The notes under the pieces are model-generated. The model worked only from the letters and a program-made list of their open reading frames with translations. It made no database searches and was not told the DNA's origin. Position numbers and translations under genes: made by a program. Source: Emcibacteraceae bacterium (GTDB taxonomy: Bacteria > Pseudomonadota > Alphaproteobacteria > Sphingomonadales > Emcibacteraceae). From it: 38,388 bases of DNA. The DNA lies in contig JADGEY010000012.1 of the NCBI GenBank assembly GCA_016744185.1, forward strand, positions 1 through 38,388, written 5' to 3'. Below, one piece after another: positions 31,781 through 38,388 of the stretch; the first letter of the stretch is position 1, and every line of letters starts with the position of its first letter.

Positions 31781-32096
31781 ATTCGTCTCCGATTATAAAT
31801 TTAAGATATAAAGCTCTAAAATAAGAACCCTTATATCTCTTCTTAAAAGATATACCTCACGTGAAATATATCGCTCATGCCTGTCGTTCTATTTCAAGAA
31901 CCTGAAACTATGATTTATCATCACAGATCCCTCTAGGTAGGATATTTAAATCACCCCATAATAAGATGACACCTACTGTTTTGGACAGACGAGAATAAGA
32001 AATAAATCCCTTATCCTCTTTCATCCGCCAGACATTAAGCGAGCGGAATTCTTTAAATGCTTCTAGACAAAACCTAAAAGCCCTCTTCTTGCTTAT
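31781..32096 (-). other. Gene-free rplA-rplJ interval (rplJ leader)
   Basis: This 316-base gap has several hairpins: a strong one at 31983-32029, a long-range GTAGG/CCTAC pairing, and GATATA/TATATC flanking the palindrome TCACGTGA close to rplJ. I see no strong promoter and only a weak possible terminator after rplA (AAGC/GCTT followed by TTT). It fits the L10 leader position. Confidence 0.5.
31983..32029 (-). promoter_or_regulatory. Candidate L10(L12) leader hairpin
   Basis: On the transcript GGCGGA pairs with TCTGTCC (one bulge), then an asymmetric internal loop UGAAA/G, then GAGGAUAAG with CUUAUUCUC (9 bp, one G-U) and a 10-base loop. The purine-rich internal loop with GA resembles a kink-turn, the feature recognised by L10-L12 complexes in other bacteria. 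The identification rests on position and fold only. Confidence 0.45.
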
Positions 32097-32792
32097 TTAA
32101 GAAATAACAGAAGATACATTAATTTTAAGCCCAGGCCCCATGGTCGAGCTCATAGCGATTGATTTTACATAAACGCCTTTCGCACCAGAAGGACGAGCCT
32201 TTTGAACCGCCTTAATCAGCGTCATAACATTCTCTTCAATATTTGCCTGAGAAAATGAAATCTTGCCAACGCCGCAATGAATAATTCCAGTTTTTTCAAC
32301 TCTATATTCAACCTGCCCACCCTTAGCCGCCTCAACAGCCGCTGCAACGTCCATTGTTACCGTACCAAGCTTTGGATTTGGCATAAGTCCTTTTGGACCT
32401 AAAACCTTACCCAAACGCCCCACAACAGCCATCATATCTGGCGTTGCGATAACACGGTCAAAATCGAACATACCGCCCTGAATTTTTTCCATAAGATCTT
32501 CTGCGCCAACAATATCTGCGCCCGCCTTAGTCGCAGCCTCCGCCTTATCACCGCGCGCAAATACAGCAACCCGCACTGCTTTACCGGTGCCATTAGGCAA
32601 AGATATAACGCCGCGAACCATTTGGTCAGCATGACGAGGATCAACGCCAAGATTCATAGTAACCTCAACCGTTTCATCAAATTTAACTTTTGAACGCTCC
32701 CTAAGGATTTTAACAGCGCCTGCAACAGAATAAAGAGTTTCTTTATTAAGACCCTCATTCATTGCTTTAATACGTTTTGCAACTTTAGCCAT
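32097..32792 (-). CDS. rplA: 50S ribosomal protein L1
   Basis: L1 forms the mobile stalk that guides E-site tRNA release and can repress the rplKA mRNA. The chosen ATG gives 231 residues starting [16 protein letters not shown], the conserved L1 opening; 27 upstream in-frame codons overlap rplK and are not L1-like. The conserved [15 protein letters not shown] motif is present. It lies 4 bases after rplK, with its Shine-Dalgarno AAGGG inside the last rplK codons. Confidence 0.97.
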   Translation of the reverse strand: MAKVAKRIKAMNEGLNKETLYSVAGAVKILRERSKVKFDETVEVTMNLGVDPRHADQMVRGVISLPNGTGKAVRVAVFARGDKAEAATKAGADIVGAEDLMEKIQGGMFDFDRVIATPDMMAVVGRLGKVLGPKGLMPNPKLGTVTMDVAAAVEAAKGGQVEYRVEKTGIIHCGVGKISFSQANIEENVMTLIKAVQKARPSGAKGVYVKSIAMSSTMGPGLKINVSSVIS

Positions 32793-32796
32793 TTCA

Positions 32797-33225
32797 TTAA
32801 CCCTTAAGTTCGATGCCCATAGAACGGGCAGTACCAGCGATGATGTTGATTGCAGAGTCAATATCATTTGCATTCAAATCAGTCATTTTTAATTCAGCAA
32901 TTTCTTGTAATTGAGCACGAGAAATTGATGTGATAATATCACGCCCAGGCTCTTTAGAAGCCTTTTTAAGCTTCACAGCCTTCATGATAAGATAAGATGC
33001 TGGTGGAGTTTTAATTGTAAATGTAAAGCTTCTATCCGCATAAACTGTAATTTTTGTCGGAATCGGAGTAGATTTTTCCATATCCTGAGTTTGAGCATTA
33101 AAGGCTTTACAAAATTCCATAATATTTACGCCGCGCTGACCCAGAGCAGGTCCAATAGGAGGCGAAGGATTCGCAACGCCCGCAGGCACTTGCAAATTAA
33201 TGTAACCGCTAATTTTTTTTGCCAT
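32797..33225 (-). CDS. rplK: 50S ribosomal protein L11
   Basis: L11 binds the GTPase-associated centre of 23S rRNA and is needed for RelA activation. The 142-residue product contains [38 protein letters not shown] with the proline-rich linker region and [20 protein letters not shown]. Its C-terminal domain ends [18 protein letters not shown] lies 8 bases before the ATG, and a possible L1-binding hairpin precedes it. Confidence 0.97.
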   Translation of the reverse strand: MAKKISGYINLQVPAGVANPSPPIGPALGQRGVNIMEFCKAFNAQTQDMEKSTPIPTKITVYADRSFTFTIKTPPASYLIMKAVKLKKASKEPGRDIITSISRAQLQEIAELKMTDLNANDIDSAINIIAGTARSMGIELKG

Positions 33226-33302
33226 GTTATGACCCTAATTAATTAACTTAGCTGAAAATTCAGCACTAAAGCCAAGAAGAAACCCTCCTAGCCACTAAGG
33301 GA

Positions 33303-33337
33303 GCGTGGTACATACAGCCCTGACGAGCTTCCCACGC
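33303..33337 (-). promoter_or_regulatory. Candidate L1-binding site in the rplK leader
   Basis: GCGTGG pairs with CCACGC (plus-strand arms 33303-33308 and 33332-33337), enclosing GAAGC...GGCT and an asymmetric loop. The sequence GTGGGAAG opposite TGTACCAC resembles the L1 site on 23S rRNA and on rplK leaders of other bacteria. It lies in the expected position, about 80 bases before rplK. Confidence 0.4.
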
Positions 33338-33388
33338 ATTTCACTCTTGATTTAACCCTTTAAACTTTACATAAAAAGCAGCCTCACC

Positions 33389-33427
33389 AAAAGCAATGAC
33401 CGCTCAATAAAATCAAGCGACTCATTG
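33389..33427 (-). terminator. Possible terminator after nusG
   Basis: CAATGA pairs with TCATTG (plus-strand arms 33394-33399 and 33422-33427) with CGCT/AGCG further in, followed on the transcript by CTTTT. The short U-tract makes partial termination more likely than complete. A weaker GGGCT/AGCCC hairpin lies just before it. Confidence 0.4.
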
Positions 33428-33459
33428 ATCGGGCTTATAACAGCCCTTTATTTAAAATG

Positions 33460-33993
33460 CTAGTTTTTTTCTACCTGATTATATTCAAGCTCAACAGGCG
33501 TTGCCCGCCCAAAGATTGAAACAGAAACTTTCAAGCGTTCTTTCTCTAAATCCGTCTCCTCCACAATACCAACAAATGAAGAAAATGGCCCATCGATAAC
33601 CTTAACTTCTTCACCAATTTCATAGACGATAGAAGATTTAGGACGCTCAATACCTTCCGCAACTTGCTGCAAGATAACATCAACTTCTTTTTGCGATACA
33701 GGGAACGGCTTGCCGCCCTGCCCTAAAAATCCGCTAACCTTGGTCATATCTTTAATCAGATGGTACGTACCATCGGTCATAATCATCTTAACCAAAATAT
33801 ATCCTGGAAAGAATTTGCGTTCAGATGTTTTTTTCTTGCCCTTAACGACAGAAATAACTTCTTCAACAGGCACAATCACATCTTCGATCAGACTTTCAAG
33901 CTCTTCTTTAACCGCACCATCCTGAATAGCCTGCGCTACTTTTTTTTCATGACCTGAATGAGCCTGAACAATATACCATCTTGCACGTGCCAT
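33460..33993 (-). CDS. nusG: Transcription termination/antitermination protein NusG
   Basis: NusG binds RNA polymerase through its NGN domain and Rho or S10 through its KOW domain. The 177 residues begin [43 protein letters not shown] is the conserved NGN core and [22 protein letters not shown] the KOW motif. It starts 3 bases after secE, so the pair is co-translated. Confidence 0.97.
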   Translation of the reverse strand: MARARWYIVQAHSGHEKKVAQAIQDGAVKEELESLIEDVIVPVEEVISVVKGKKKTSERKFFPGYILVKMIMTDGTYHLIKDMTKVSGFLGQGGKPFPVSQKEVDVILQQVAEGIERPKSSIVYEIGEEVKVIDGPFSSFVGIVEETDLEKERLKVSVSIFGRATPVELEYNQVEKN

Positions 33994-33996
33994 AGC

Positions 33997-34209
33997 CTAG
34001 CTTCCAATCTTTAAAATCTGTTCAATGATAAAGGCAAGACCTTTATCAACGAACAAAAAGAAAATTGACATAATAGCAGCCATGATACAGACCATAACAG
34101 TCGTAACAGTTGCTTCTTTTCTTGTAGGCCAAGTGACCTTAGACATTTCATTGCGAATCTGACGAACAAATTCTGCAGGATTGGTTTTCGCCATAGCCTT
34201 ATTTTCCAT
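33997..34209 (-). CDS. secE: Protein translocase subunit SecE
   Basis: SecE clamps SecY in the inner membrane. The product is 70 residues, or 65 if the second ATG (34194, MAKTNPAEFV) is used; neither start has an ideal Shine-Dalgarno. The amphipathic FVRQIRNEMSKVTWPTRKEA segment with the conserved SKVTWPTRKE is followed by one transmembrane helix, about residues 32-55. This is the short, single-span form usual in alphaproteobacteria. Confidence 0.95.
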   Translation of the reverse strand: MENKAMAKTNPAEFVRQIRNEMSKVTWPTRKEATVTTVMVCIMAAIMSIFFLFVDKGLAFIIEQILKIGS

Positions 34210-34301
34210 TATTTAACATGAATAAAGATAGATACAATAAGCCGATCAAAATATCCACATTTTATTTAAAAACCATTTGCTCTTAAAAAACTTCAAGAAA
34301 A

Positions 34302-34377
34302 TGGCAGGAGTGGAGAGACTCGAACTCACGACACCCGGTTTTGGAGACCGGTGCTCTACCAACTGAGCTACACTCCT
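34302..34377 (-). tRNA. tRNA-Trp (CCA anticodon)
   Basis: The 76-base gene folds with a 7-bp acceptor stem AGGAGTG/CACTCCT, D loop AGCTCAGTTGGTAGAGC, anticodon loop CTCCAAA (anticodon CCA), T arm with GTTCGAGTC, discriminator G and an encoded CCA end. It stands between tuf copy 2 and secE and is likely co-transcribed with secE-nusG. Confidence 0.97.
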
Positions 34378-34394
34378 TCATAAACTGTGCATTT

Positions 34395-34423
34395 TATATA
34401 TAGACGACTTACATAAATTACAA
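34395..34423 (-). promoter_or_regulatory. Promoter of tRNA-Trp-secE-nusG
   Basis: TTGTAA (34423-34418), a 17-base spacer and TATATA (34400-34395) place a start site about 10 bases before the tRNA 5' end. It lies between the tuf copy 2 terminator and the tRNA, so the tRNA-secE-nusG unit appears to be independently transcribed. Confidence 0.6.
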
Positions 34424-34444
34424 TGCCTAAAATACATTAACTTT

Positions 34445-34485
34445 AAAAAAAATAGCAGGTTTTTAAAGACTCTAAAACCTGCCAT
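34445..34485 (-). terminator. Rho-independent terminator after tuf copy 2
   Basis: A 12-bp stem (plus-strand arms 34452-34463 and 34474-34485, one G-U) with a 10-base loop is followed on the transcript by eight U. It is the clearest terminator in the window. Confidence 0.87.
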
Positions 34486-34505
34486 TCTTAATTTATAAAT
34501 TCAAA

Positions 34506-35696
34506 TTAATCGGTGATTTTTGAGACAACGCCCGCACCAACAGTGCGTCCGCCTTCACGGATTGCAAAACGCAGACCCTGATCCATAGCGATAGGAGCAA
34601 TCAGCTCAACATCAACATGAACATTATCACCAGGCATAACCATCTCTGTACCTTCTTTAAGCGTTACAATACCCGTTACATCCGTTGTACGGAAGTAGAA
34701 CTGGGGACGGTAATTTGTAAAGAATGGCGTATGACGGCCGCCTTCATCTTTGGAAAGAATATAAGCTTCGCCTTCAAAGCTTTTATGCGGGTTAATTGTT
34801 CCAACATGAGCAAGAACCTGACCACGCTCAACATCTTCACGAGCAACGCCGCGAATAAGAGCGCCAATATTATCACCAGCCTCACCAGTATCAAGAAGCT
34901 TACGGAACATTTCAACGCCCGTAACAGTTGTTTTTACAGTATCTTTGATACCGACGATCTCAACTTCTTCACCGACTTTAATAATGCCTCGCTCAACACG
35001 TCCCGTAACAACAGTACCACGCCCTGAAATGGAGAATACATCCTCGATAGGCATAAGGAATGCACCATCAACAGCACGTTCTGGCTGTGGAATATATTCA
35101 TCAACAGCAGCCATCAATTTCAAAATTGATTCTTTACCGATATTATCATCACGCCCTTCAAGAGCGGCAAGAGCTGAACCTGCTACAATCGGAATATCAT
35201 CACCAGGGAAATCATATTCAGATAGAAGTTCACGAATTTCCATTTCAACAAGTTCAAGCAATTCTTCATCATCAACTTGATCAACTTTATTCAAATAAAC
35301 CACAAGCGCAGGAACGCCAACTTGACGTGCAAGCAGGATATGTTCACGGGTTTGTGGCATAGGACCGTCCGCTGCATTAACAACAAGGATAGCACCGTCC
35401 ATTTGAGCCGCACCTGTAATCATGTTTTTTACATAATCAGCATGACCTGGACAGTCAACATGCGCATAGTGACGTGCTTCTGTTTCATATTCAACATGGG
35501 ATGTTGAAATAGTAATGCCCCGCTCACGCTCTTCAGGAGCTTTATCGATGTTAGCGAAATCAACGAATTCGCCGCCGCCGCTTTCTGCGAGTACTTTAGT
35601 GATTGCCGCAGTAAGAGTTGTCTTACCATGGTCAACGTGACCGATTGTACCGACGTTACAATGCGGCTTATTACGTTCAAACTTTTCTTTAGCCAT
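34506..35696 (-). CDS. tuf: Elongation factor Tu, copy 2
   Basis: This is the second EF-Tu gene, 396 residues, with the same protein sequence as copy 1 at 17481-18671. The only base difference I found is at 34743 (GAA here, GAG in copy 1, both Glu). Identity runs from the start codon to 13 bases past the stop, then ends abruptly. Six upstream in-frame codons from 35714 are ignored; AGGTGG lies before the chosen ATG. The tRNA-Tyr, tRNA-Gly, tuf order corresponds to the tufB operon of other proteobacteria. Confidence 0.97.
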   Translation of the reverse strand: MAKEKFERNKPHCNVGTIGHVDHGKTTLTAAITKVLAESGGGEFVDFANIDKAPEERERGITISTSHVEYETEARHYAHVDCPGHADYVKNMITGAAQMDGAILVVNAADGPMPQTREHILLARQVGVPALVVYLNKVDQVDDEELLELVEMEIRELLSEYDFPGDDIPIVAGSALAALEGRDDNIGKESILKLMAAVDEYIPQPERAVDGAFLMPIEDVFSISGRGTVVTGRVERGIIKVGEEVEIVGIKDTVKTTVTGVEMFRKLLDTGEAGDNIGALIRGVAREDVERGQVLAHVGTINPHKSFEGEAYILSKDEGGRHTPFFTNYRPQFYFRTTDVTGIVTLKEGTEMVMPGDNVHVDVELIAPIAMDQGLRFAIREGGRTVGAGVVSKITD

Positions 35697-35711
35697 TTTA
35701 GCCCACCTAAT

Positions 35712-35750
35712 CAAAAATAACGCCGCTCCTAAAAATTAAGAAGCTGCGTC
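35712..35750 (-). terminator. Terminator-like hairpin in the tuf copy 2 leader
   Basis: On the transcript GACGC-A-GCTTC pairs with GGAGC-G-GCGTT (plus-strand arms 35719-35729 and 35740-35750; ten pairs flanking one mismatch), with a 10-base loop, followed by ATTTTTG. It ends just before the Shine-Dalgarno of tuf copy 2, so it may attenuate transcription from the tRNA promoter. Confidence 0.45.
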
Positions 35751-35765
35751 TATTAAAATCATAAC

Positions 35766-35795
35766 CAGCGAATATTCAAAAATAAATATTCACCG
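35766..35795 (-). promoter_or_regulatory. Hairpin between tRNA-Gly and tuf copy 2
   Basis: CGGTGAATATT pairs with AATATTCGCTG (11 bp, two G-U; plus-strand arms 35766-35776 and 35785-35795) around an 8-base loop. It begins about 12 bases after the tRNA-Gly CCA end and has no U-tract, so it may help 3' processing of the tRNA from the tuf message. Confidence 0.5.
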
Positions 35796-35806
35796 CATTT
35801 AAAAAT

Positions 35807-35880
35807 TGGAGCGGACGGAGAGAATCGAACTCTCGTATTCAGCTTGGAAGGCTGCTGCATTACCATTATGCTACGCCCGC
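35807..35880 (-). tRNA. tRNA-Gly (UCC anticodon)
   Basis: The 74-base gene has acceptor stem GCGGGCG/CGTCCGC with one G-U, D loop AGCATAATGGTAATGC, anticodon loop CTTCCAA (anticodon UCC), T arm GTTCGATTC, discriminator U and an encoded CCA. It lies between tRNA-Tyr and tuf copy 2. Confidence 0.97.
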
Positions 35881-35919
35881 ATATCTTATCCCCATAAACC
35901 TAGTTAAAGGGAGATAAAA

Positions 35920-36004
35920 TGGTGGAGGGGACAGGATTCGAACCTGTGTACGCTACGCGGCCAGATTTACAGTCTGGTGCCTTTAACCACTCGGCCACCC
36001 CTCC
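35920..36004 (-). tRNA. tRNA-Tyr (GUA anticodon)
   Basis: The 85-base gene is a class II tRNA with a long variable arm. Acceptor stem GGAGGGG pairs with CCCCTCC, the anticodon stem CCAGA/TCTGG encloses CTGTAAA (anticodon GUA), discriminator A and encoded CCA are present. It is the first gene of the tRNA-Tyr, tRNA-Gly, tuf unit. Confidence 0.97.
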
Positions 36005-36088
36005 ACGGGGTACCTGCAAATCAGCTGGATAATTTGGTTAGATTACCCACCCTTAGCTAAAGGTCATGCACTGCTTTGCCTGTGTGCT

Positions 36089-36118
36089 GCAATATCGTCA
36101 TATTTTTAACGAAGTCAA
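36089..36118 (-). promoter_or_regulatory. Candidate promoter of tRNA-Tyr-tRNA-Gly-tuf
   Basis: TTGACT (36118-36113) is followed after 18 bases by TATTGC (36094-36089), or after 17 by ATATTG. The -35 is strong and the -10 weak. The start would be about 80 bases before the tRNA-Tyr 5' end. Confidence 0.4.
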
Positions 36119-36233
36119 CGGTTTTTTACAATAAAATCTAAGTTTTTTCAAAAACCGCTTAATACTGCCCTAAAAAAATAAACCAGATATTAAATATTGC
36201 TCTCTAGGGCGAGGTGAATTATAGCTGATCGTT

Positions 36234-37169
36234 ATGAAAGATATAAAGCGTAACGCCAAAGGCAAGAAAAACCCGAAAAATAAATCAGGAAATTCTCGCT
36301 CTTATAATAAAACACAAAAGAACTCTCACAATAATCGCAGCGGCAAAGCTCCTGCGAGAGACCCTGCAAGAGATTTTGCGAGAACTTCTAGTGCTTCAAA
36401 ACCAGACACAACGCCCCAACCTAAAGCATCTGGTACAGAATATTGGCTTTATGGAAAGCATGCTGTGCTTGCCGCTCTGCAAAATAAGAAACGCCACATT
36501 AAACGTCTTGTCATTAATCAAAAGAACACAGAGCAATATTCAAAAGATTTAAACGATACCCATAATAGGATAAGAGAGATCACACCTGAAATTGTAAGGG
36601 GTGATTTTTTTGAAAAAATATTACCCTCAGATGCTGTCCATCAAGGAATCGCTCTTTCCACTTCTCCTCTTCACTCTGCCAATATTAAAGATGTTTGCGC
36701 ATTAAAGCAGAGCAATAAAGAAGAGAAAAACTTGGTTTTAATGCTCGATCAAGTAACAGACCCTCATAATGTTGGCGCTATCATTCGTTCTGCCGCCGCT
36801 TTTGGGGCAAAGGCTATTATTACGGCACACAGGCATGCGCCGCCGGAATCCGCTGTGCTGGCAAAATCTGCTTCCGGCGCACTCGAAGCCATCTCATGGA
36901 TTCAAGTGACGAACCTTAGCCGAGCCCTTGATGAGCTTGCAGATATGGGTTATTGGCGGCTTGGGCTGGACGGGCATGCGGATCAAATGATTGGTGATAA
37001 TGATTTCGGCAATAATATCGTTCTTATTTTAGGAGCAGAAGGAAAAGGGCTGCGCAAAGGCACGAAAGCTCATATAGATGCGCTGATTAAGTTGCCTATT
37101 AAACGGACAGTGGAAAGCCTAAATGTCTCCAACGCTGCGGCGGTTGCGCTTTATGAATTAGCTAAATAA
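36234..37169 (+). CDS. rlmB: 23S rRNA (guanosine-2'-O-)-methyltransferase RlmB (SpoU family)
   Basis: RlmB-type enzymes methylate the ribose of a P-loop guanosine of 23S rRNA (G2251 in E. coli) using SAM. The 311 residues have a basic, probably disordered N-terminus (1-65), the substrate-binding domain from YWLYGKHAVLAAL (about 70-150), and a SPOUT domain with LDQVTDPHNVGAIIRSAAAF (N179), ILGAEGKGLR (E269) and ESLNVSNAAAVALYE (from 294). The exact target nucleotide is inferred from the family. GAGGTGA is 16 bases before the ATG, rather far. It is divergent from tRNA-Tyr. Confidence 0.92.
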   Translation: MKDIKRNAKGKKNPKNKSGNSRSYNKTQKNSHNNRSGKAPARDPARDFARTSSASKPDTTPQPKASGTEYWLYGKHAVLAALQNKKRHIKRLVINQKNTEQYSKDLNDTHNRIREITPEIVRGDFFEKILPSDAVHQGIALSTSPLHSANIKDVCALKQSNKEEKNLVLMLDQVTDPHNVGAIIRSAAAFGAKAIITAHRHAPPESAVLAKSASGALEAISWIQVTNLSRALDELADMGYWRLGLDGHADQMIGDNDFGNNIVLILGAEGKGLRKGTKAHIDALIKLPIKRTVESLNVSNAAAVALYELAK

Positions 37170-37270
37170 AGCCTTATAATCTCTTGAAAAAAAAGCCTTT
37201 TTACGGGAATCTAATCTAAATTTAAAAAAAGCAAAAAAACCTCTTGCAATTAGGACTGTTTCACCGTAAT

Positions 37271-37297
37271 TTGCGCTCACCTTAAAGATGATATACT
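37271..37297 (+). promoter_or_regulatory. Possible promoter of tRNA-Thr
   Basis: TTGCGC (37271-37276) and TATACT (37292-37297) are separated by 15 bases, shorter than ideal, about 33 bases before the tRNA. No better pair was found, and no clear terminator separates rlmB from the tRNA. Confidence 0.25.
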
Positions 37298-37330
37298 ATA
37301 AAAATAGCCCTTGGCTAATATAATATGATC

Positions 37331-37406
37331 GCCGCAATAGCTCAGTTGGTAGAGCAACTGATTTGTAATCAGTAGGTCCCGGGTTCGACTCCTGGTTGCG
37401 GCACCA
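37331..37406 (+). tRNA. tRNA-Thr (UGU anticodon)
   Basis: The 76-base gene has acceptor stem GCCGCAA/TTGCGGC, D loop AGCTCAGTTGGTAGAGC, anticodon stem ACTGA/TCAGT around TTTGTAA (anticodon UGU), T arm GTTCGACTC, discriminator A and an encoded CCA. It lies downstream of rlmB and converges on the Sel1 gene. Confidence 0.97.
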
Positions 37407-37434
37407 TTCTCGCCTCTTTATCCCCCTGAATATT

Positions 37435-37707
37435 TTAAGCGGCTAGTTCGATCCATTCACGCGCTTTACGCTGTGCTTCTGCTATTTCTTGATATGACAT
37501 GTCTTCTGCCACTTCAGCTCTGTCTGCTTCTGCAAAATCATTGCCGTTTTTCACCGCAAGATTAAACCATTTATGAGCCTCTATATAATCTTGCGCAACG
37601 CCCCGACCAATTGAATAACTAAGCCCTAGATCATAATATGCATCTGCATCACCCGATAGCGCTTCTTCCAATTTTAGCTCGATGTATGTTTTATCTAATT
37701 GTCCCAT
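37435..37707 (-). CDS. Small Sel1-repeat protein
   Basis: The 90-residue product contains one Sel1-like repeat (about residues 22-57), seen as DAYYDLGLSYSIGRGVAQDY followed by EAHKWFNLAVKNG, and ends in an EAQRKAREWIEL helix. Sel1 units are alpha-helical protein-interaction modules; a partner cannot be named. There is no signal peptide, so it is probably cytosolic. GGAG lies 8 bases before the ATG, and no operon partner is evident. Confidence 0.8.
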   Translation of the reverse strand: MGQLDKTYIELKLEEALSGDADAYYDLGLSYSIGRGVAQDYIEAHKWFNLAVKNGNDFAEADRAEVAEDMSYQEIAEAQRKAREWIELAA

Positions 37708-37821
37708 TACTGTTCTCCGTTACTATATTTTTTTAAAAATTTAATGTTTTTTAAAAAATAATTATCTATTGATTACAGACTGCACATTAATGATAAATTT
37801 TTAGTTAAAAAGATAAAGAAT

Positions 37822-37851
37822 AAAAAAAACGAGCCTAAAAAGACCCGTTTT
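37822..37851 (-). terminator. Terminator after the small lipoprotein gene
   Basis: AAAACGGGTCT pairs with AGGCTCGTTTT (11 bp, two G-U; plus-strand arms 37826-37836 and 37841-37851) around a TTTT loop, with further U on the transcript. T-rich sequence also follows it on the plus strand, so it may work in both directions. Confidence 0.7.
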
Positions 37852-37915
37852 CTTTTATTTTTTATCTCACCAAAATGACCTATAGTTAGAAACTATAATT
37901 CATTTTACTACCCTA

Positions 37916-38200
37916 TTATTTTGGCATAAGATCTTTTACTTTATCTTCCGCATCCTTTTTTGCTTTCTCAGCTTCTTTTTTTGCTATATCAGCAGCCTTA
38001 GCAGCTTCTTTCTTTGCAGCTTCCACAATTTTTTCAGCTTCTTTTGTAGCTGCATCAGCAGCATCAGCCGCTTTGTCTCCTTTTACCGCTGTATCAGCAG
38101 CAGGAGCAGGAGCAGCTGTTTTTTCTTCACCGCAAGCCGCAAGACCCATTATTAGCCCTACGCAAATACTAACTTTTAATCCATGTTTTAAATTAATCAT
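37916..38200 (-). CDS. Small Ala/Lys/Glu-rich lipoprotein
   Basis: The 94-residue product has a signal peptide with lipobox LAAC (C23) after a hydrophobic stretch SICVGLIMGLA, so it should be lipidated at C23 and membrane anchored. Residues 24-45 are Ala/Pro-rich and the remainder is a charged Ala/Lys/Glu helix with heptad-like spacing (EAAKKEAAKAADIAKKEAEK), perhaps a coiled coil. I do not recognise a named family; similarity to murein lipoprotein is only in style. AGGGA lies 10 bases before the ATG, and a terminator follows. Confidence 0.75.
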   Translation of the reverse strand: MINLKHGLKVSICVGLIMGLAACGEEKTAAPAPAADTAVKGDKAADAADAATKEAEKIVEAAKKEAAKAADIAKKEAEKAKKDAEDKVKDLMPK

Positions 38201-38271
38201 TTTTTTTCTTTCCCTAGCCCTCAGGCAGTATAAATATTAGAGGTAATTTAACTATAACCATAGCTAAAATA

Positions 38272-38300
38272 GGTATAATTCTCAAATAAGGCAAGATCAA
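38272..38300 (-). promoter_or_regulatory. Candidate promoter of the small lipoprotein gene
   Basis: TTGATC (38300-38295), a 17-base spacer and TATACC (38277-38272) lie about 70 bases before the ATG, just inside the right terminal repeat. Confidence 0.4.
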
Positions 38301-38312
38301 GTCATAAATTTC

Positions 38313-38388
38313 CAGGGCAAAATCATTAATTGTTAACATTTTAGTAATTTTTCTCTAAAACTGTTGTCCATTGCGGCTTTTAGGCGTT
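38313..38388 (-). repeat. Right copy of the 76-base terminal inverted repeat
   Basis: This is the perfect reverse complement of bases 2-77. Read on the minus strand from the window end it gives the same short carboxyl-terminal frame ending in TAA, so both copies point into the window. Flanking sequences diverge immediately inside the repeat. Confidence 0.85.

Noticed and set aside
32793..32873. N-terminal extension of L1 to 258 residues
   Set aside because: The added codons overlap rplK, do not resemble L1, and a Shine-Dalgarno lies before the conserved MAKVAKR start.
37170..37240. AAGCCTT and AAGCCTTTTT after rlmB as a terminator
   Set aside because: The two copies are direct, not inverted, and form no stable stem.
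2..38388. Terminal inverted repeats as evidence of a linear plasmid or phage
   Set aside because: The interior is single-copy core chromosomal genes, there are no replication or packaging genes, and the repeat length suits an assembly overlap.

Overview
The window is a chromosomal segment of an AT-rich alphaproteobacterium. It holds almost the whole transcription and translation supercluster on the minus strand. Read in the direction of transcription the order is: tRNA-Tyr, tRNA-Gly, tuf copy 2, tRNA-Trp, secE, nusG, rplK, rplA, rplJ, rplL, rpoB, rpoC, rpsL, rpsG, fusA, tuf copy 1, rpsJ, rplC, rplD, rplW, rplB, rpsS, rplV, rpsC, rplP, rpmC, rpsQ, rplN, rplX, rplE, rpsN, rpsH, rplF, rplR, rpsE, rpmD, rplO, secY, adk, rpsM, rpsK, rpoA, rplQ, fbaA. 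The direct join of the rpoBC, str, S10, spc and alpha blocks, with adk between secY and rpsM and neither rpmJ nor rpsD in the alpha block, is the usual alphaproteobacterial arrangement. I cannot name the order or genus.

Region by region. 1-343 is AT-rich and has one half of a terminal inverted repeat. 344-2191 (+) encodes a TPR protein fused to a putative 2OG-Fe(II) oxygenase. It converges on fbaA (2210-3286, -), which sits just past the rplQ terminator. 3426-17433 is the S10/spc/alpha block, very tightly packed. 17481-21813 is the str block (tuf1, fusA, rpsG, rpsL), preceded by a 396-base leader with a strong promoter and a terminator-like attenuator. 22210-33225 holds rpoC, rpoB, rplL, rplJ, rplA and rplK, with long leaders in front of rpoB and rplJ. 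33460-36004 holds nusG, secE, tRNA-Trp, tuf2, tRNA-Gly and tRNA-Tyr. 36234-37406 (+) has an RlmB/SpoU 23S rRNA methyltransferase and tRNA-Thr. 37435-38200 (-) has a small Sel1-repeat protein and a small Ala/Lys-rich lipoprotein.

The genes together make ribosomal proteins, RNA polymerase core subunits, elongation factors Tu and G, the Sec channel subunits SecY and SecE, NusG, adenylate kinase and four tRNAs, which is the growth-rate-controlled core of the cell. I find no phage, CRISPR, toxin-antitoxin or defence system.

The parts worth a second look lie between genes. They are two tuf copies 17 kb apart that differ at one silent base, structured RNA in gaps of otherwise packed operons (rplN-rpsQ, rplO-secY, rpsK-rpoA, the leaders of rpsL, rplJ, rplK and tuf2), and a perfect 76-base inverted repeat at the two ends of the window. 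That repeat is probably an assembly boundary inside a multicopy element, but it could be genuine.
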